In this document: piece by piece, positions 60,994 to 64,000 of the stretch
Numbering within the stretch: position 1 is the stretch's first letter
Layout of the letters: the number at the start of each line of letters is the position of its first letter
Source of the DNA: Schistosoma mansoni
Lineage: Eukaryota > Platyhelminthes > Trematoda > Strigeidida > Schistosomatidae
NCBI RefSeq assembly: GCF_000237925.1
Contig: NC_031498.1
Location: forward strand, 20,236,837 to 20,300,836
DNA: 64,000 nt
Direction: 5' to 3'
Program-made: the position numbers and the translations under genes
The notes under the pieces: model-generated
Seen by the model: the letters and a program-made list of their open reading frames with translations, nothing else
The model's database searches: none
What the model was told of the DNA's origin: nothing

Positions 60994-61525
60994 GTATTTA
61001 TTTACTTAAACACATGAAAATTGGTACAAGGAAGCACCAGATACATATGCGCCACACAAATCTCATTTGATTTGTGTGAGGGCTGTGATACTGCCCAGGT
61101 GCCCAAGCTGAAGCAGGTAGTTTTCTTAGGGGGCCACACCCGGAGCCTTTGACCTGAAGGTCTAGTCCACAAGGCAGTGGAGCATCGTAAGGAGATGCAG
61201 TCCCATATTAGCCGGTAACCAAACAATTGGTTCATACGCCATTTGTTCCTTCAGGATACTGGAGCCCATGTGCACCATTGGTTTTGAATCAGGGTTTTCC
61301 AAATCCTCTAGGTGAACTTTCCATGTCCACCAACCCGGTTAAGGCGCCGGACATTTGCTTTTCGTCCTCTCAATTTTGTAAACAACACTCCCGCCACGAG
61401 AAGGCAGTGAGTAGGACTTCTCTGGCAGAGGCTATATATTCGCGTGGCCATGTGAGAGCATTTGGAGAGGGAAAGCGGACTCTCCCCACTCTCGGCCGTA
61501 CTAGGGCATTTGGGGGGGGGCGAAT
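60994..61525 (-). mobile_element. repeat X, full-length, minus-strand arm of inverted pair
   Basis: The left end has the element tail (TTATTTACTTAAACACATG on the plus strand) and the right end the G-rich 5' end (CATTTGGGGGGGGGC). AAATAT at 60988-60993 and 61526-61531 may be the duplication. By eye I count only a few substitutions against 59697-60195 over nearly 490 bp, whereas copies at 17.4, 43.2 and 56.6 kb differ much more. Confidence 0.8.
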
Positions 61526-61531
61526 AAATAT

Positions 61532-63044
61532 TTCGAATTATACAACTTCGAGAAGGTATTCGCAGAAAACAGATCTTTTTAGTAAGATCAGTCAAGCTTA
61601 GCAAAACGGGTGGATCAAACTATATATATTTTGTATGATACTAACTACAATTGCTTCGCCTCAGAATTCTCATTTCCAGGAGATTCTCATTGGTAATTTC
61701 ACTCAATGTTTTTATGACAAGCAGTAACTTTGATCCACTACAAGGTAACTGATCTACTGATAAAATTTGCTCACGACTACAATGCAGAATTCCCTAACTT
61801 TGATAACGCAGATTATTTGTATTTCGTTGACTTTTATCCAGCAACTGGTAAAATCTACTAACAATTAATGGGTCAAAAAAGAACGTACGACAATACCTAT
61901 ATAGAAACACACCAAAATGTCAGCTTGACCAACATGTTGAAAAAATACATAATTGATTTACCGAAGAATAGTAATTTAAGTTTTGGGGAAGATTATCACC
62001 AAATTTACCGACCTCTGATCGCCTGATGCTAACGATCAGAAGTGCTCGGTGATACAACGTGACGTCGTGGGGTTAAGAGAACTTTCGTCAGACTTAGATT
62101 ACTGTCAGATCCTTCTCAAACCAGTGGCAGCAGCTATGAAGAACATTCCATTAGGTCAAGTGGTGGGTGAGAGTAAATATACAACCAGTTTATTCGTATA
62201 GGCTTTCTAACTTGTTAATTTTAGAGACAAACAAGTCTTTGCTCAAGGCGTCAGTATGGTGACGCTCGTTAAATTGCCTTCAAAACTCCCAATCTATTTT
62301 TCACGACGTGCTGTTTTTTTTCTAGTTATTTACTGCCGTATGCCTGTTAGGACAAAACAAAATTCAAATCGAGAACTGATAACACTGTCAAGACTGAATA
62401 GTTTGATAGGATTTGTGAGGGGAAGATCAGACCTGATGATCGGGGTTTTCTAGAAACGTGGAGGAGCTGATTGCTTACTATACTTGTAAGGCTTTCTGAA
62501 AATTTACAACTATACATACTTAGAATTAACTTATTATAACCATTATTTCAGAAAATAGACACTCCAACGATCATGAAAGATAAGTGTTCGCTCTGAATGT
62601 GAGGAAAATCCTGAGTGACTGAAATTTTAGAACTAAAGGGAATAACATTTAGATTAAACCAATGAAGCTTTACTAGCCAGGTAAAAGAAACTTTAATTTT
62701 GGGGTTAGTCACTCACTACTACAAATGCTTAACGTCCCGAAAAGTTGACTCACATTGTTACATCTCCACAGCCTTTTATCAAAATGGGCTCACGAGGTCT
62801 CTCACATTGTCCGGAAGAAACATAATTAAGAAAATCTATTTCATCCGTATCGTTCATTCTCACATGACCCGGCGTATTCAGAGTGCTTCGAATTCCAATA
62901 TTCTACACTTCGCCAGTCAGAACTGTGAACAAACGTTTTAGTGAATTAGGGGTTTATAACACTTTAGTTCAGCATAATAAGTGATTAAACTTACGTTATT
63001 TTATTGACCATTAAAGATGACTATATTCTTTTAATCTATTTGCA
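61532..63044. other. unassigned sequence
   Basis: No gene supported. Frames at 62256-62453 and 62699-62941 have no motif I recognise. Earlier CHIC exons could lie in this region but were not found. Confidence 0.4.
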
Positions 63045-63215
63045 ATGGTGCTCTGTACTATCAACGCGGATGGCCAAATTTTTTCCCCACTGGAGGAAGG
63101 AATGAAATGTGACGAGTGTAACGACTGGTTCTGCGAGGTATTTATCCGTCTAAGCCCCAAAAGATGCTTGCAGCTTGAGTCCTATTGGCTTTGTATGTTT
63201 TGCTGTGGCGAGTAA
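63045..63215 (+). pseudogene. short PHD-like cysteine-rich ORF, probable retrotransposon ORF1 remnant
   Basis: A 56-codon frame contains KCDECNDWFCE, then LESYWLCMFC, the spacing of the first and last zinc ligands of a PHD-like finger; the middle His is not evident. Some CR1-type elements carry PHD-like fingers in ORF1, and downstream sequence (63300-63480) looks like decayed coding sequence. I infer a retrotransposon fragment; a host exon cannot be excluded. Confidence 0.35.
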
Positions 63216-63544
63216 GACATTACTGATTTAGGAGGCGATGGGCCTCCTAACTTTTATTGTATTGATCAACAAAAATGACTATAATTTTTTTAATTCTGTT
63301 TGCGCAGGTCCACTCATTGCAAGTCTAGGAATGTTGACTAGCGTTGGTAAGTAAGGCTGGACATAGTCCGGAAACGTTGTTTTCGTACATCAAGAAGCGA
63401 ACTGAGAGAAGTGATAGAACTTCACCACTTTCGGCGCAAGAAGATCTGTTAATATTATCAAGAAATGGAGTTGCAAAAGCTTAAGCTTTATTAAAATATG
63501 TCAGCAATCCCTTGTACGGACAGTGCAGAACCTGGTTTATTATT

Positions 63545-64000
63545 AGCATTATTATTTACTTACTTTTACTTACTTACGCCTGTTACTCCCAATGGAGCAT
63601 AGGCCGACGACCAGATTTCTCCAACCCACTCTGTCCTGGGCCTTCTTTTCTGGTTCTATCCAGTTTTTGTTCGTTCTTCTCATGTCTGTCTTTATTTCTC
63701 GGCGTAATGTGTTCTTTGGTCCTCCTCTTCTCCTTTGGCTTTCAGGATTTCATATGAGGGCTTGTCTTGTGACGCAACTAGGTGATTTCCTCAAAGTGTG
63801 CCCAATCCACTTCCACCGCTTCTTCCTGATTTCTTCCTCTGCTGGAATCTGGTTTGTTGTCTCCCACAGTAACTTGTTGCTGATAGTGTCTGGCCATCGG
63901 ATCCGAAGTATTTTGCGTAGACAACTGTTAATAAACACTTGTATCTTCTGGATGATTGCTTTCGTAGTTCTCCACGTCTCCGCCCCATACAGTAGAACTG
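63545..64000 (-). mobile_element. RTE-like family B retrotransposon, 3' end (runs off the window)
   Basis: The minus-strand 3' portion has a C-terminal block with [19 protein letters not shown] near 63885, then [17 protein letters not shown] near 63800. The 3' terminal block CAACCCACTCTGTCCTGGGC is shared with 34.5 kb. The 3' end is near 63545 by a CTTACTTACTT-type run. Confidence 0.85.

Noticed and set aside
61227-61601. 124-codon open frame, with a near-identical frame at 59623-59994
   Set aside because: Both lie across repeat X copies. The frame is not kept in the older copies at 17.4, 43.2 and 56.6 kb, so it is a by-product of near-identical DNA.
1-64000. CRISPR arrays, bacterial-type operons, rRNA or tRNA genes
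   Set aside because: None seen. The spliced genes and retroelements are eukaryotic, and the only regular short arrays are the minisatellite, microsatellites and GACT tails of family A.

Overview
This window looks like nuclear DNA of a parasitic flatworm, most likely a blood fluke (Schistosoma or a close relative). The evidence is an AT-rich genome with long introns, a run of 32-47 bp introns at the 5' ends of genes followed by kilobase-sized ones, RTE-like and CR1-like non-LTR retrotransposon remnants, and tRNA-derived SINEs that carry hammerhead ribozymes (the schistosome Sm-alpha type). I cannot name the species.

Four protein-coding genes can be supported. (1) About 4.0-4.3 kb, minus strand: the first two coding exons of a Ral-type small GTPase, running off the left side. 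(2) 13.6-31.2 kb, plus strand: a complete NAA15 gene (auxiliary subunit of the NatA N-terminal acetyltransferase). It can be assembled from 16 exons into an exact 951-codon frame. (3) 38.7-45.4 kb, plus strand: a complete H4K20 methyltransferase of the SUV4-20/KMT5B-C family, 7 exons and an exact 1000-codon frame. (4) 58.8-59.1 kb, minus strand: the central exon of a CHIC1/CHIC2 (cysteine-rich hydrophobic domain) gene. No operon or shared pathway links these genes; they look like ordinary housekeeping and chromatin neighbours separated by repeats.

The rest is mostly repeat debris. RTE-like family A (5'-truncated copies ending in GACT repeats) lies at about 1.3-2.9, 23.7-24.3, 25.1-25.6, 27.8-28.5, 32.6-34.3 and 41.2 kb. 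RTE-like family B (minus-strand, internally deleted copies) lies at 7.8-10.4, 34.5-36.1 and 63.5-64.0 kb. A CR1-like fragment at 4.4-6.3 kb contains a nested LTR-like insert. An approximately 518-bp dispersed element, here called repeat X, has about nine copies. Its target-site duplications, AAAT-type tail, 5' truncations and one 5'-inverted copy show that it is mobilised by target-primed reverse transcription. Hammerhead-bearing SINEs occur at 29.9-30.2 kb and cluster at 48.9-51.0 kb.

The most interesting items are repeat X, including a nearly identical inverted pair at 59.7-61.5 kb; a hammerhead ribozyme with an apparently intact core at 50.58-50.62 kb; the micro-intron block of NAA15, with one stopless 33-nt intron; and a 31-bp minisatellite at 37.2 kb facing a cluster of complementary-type motifs.
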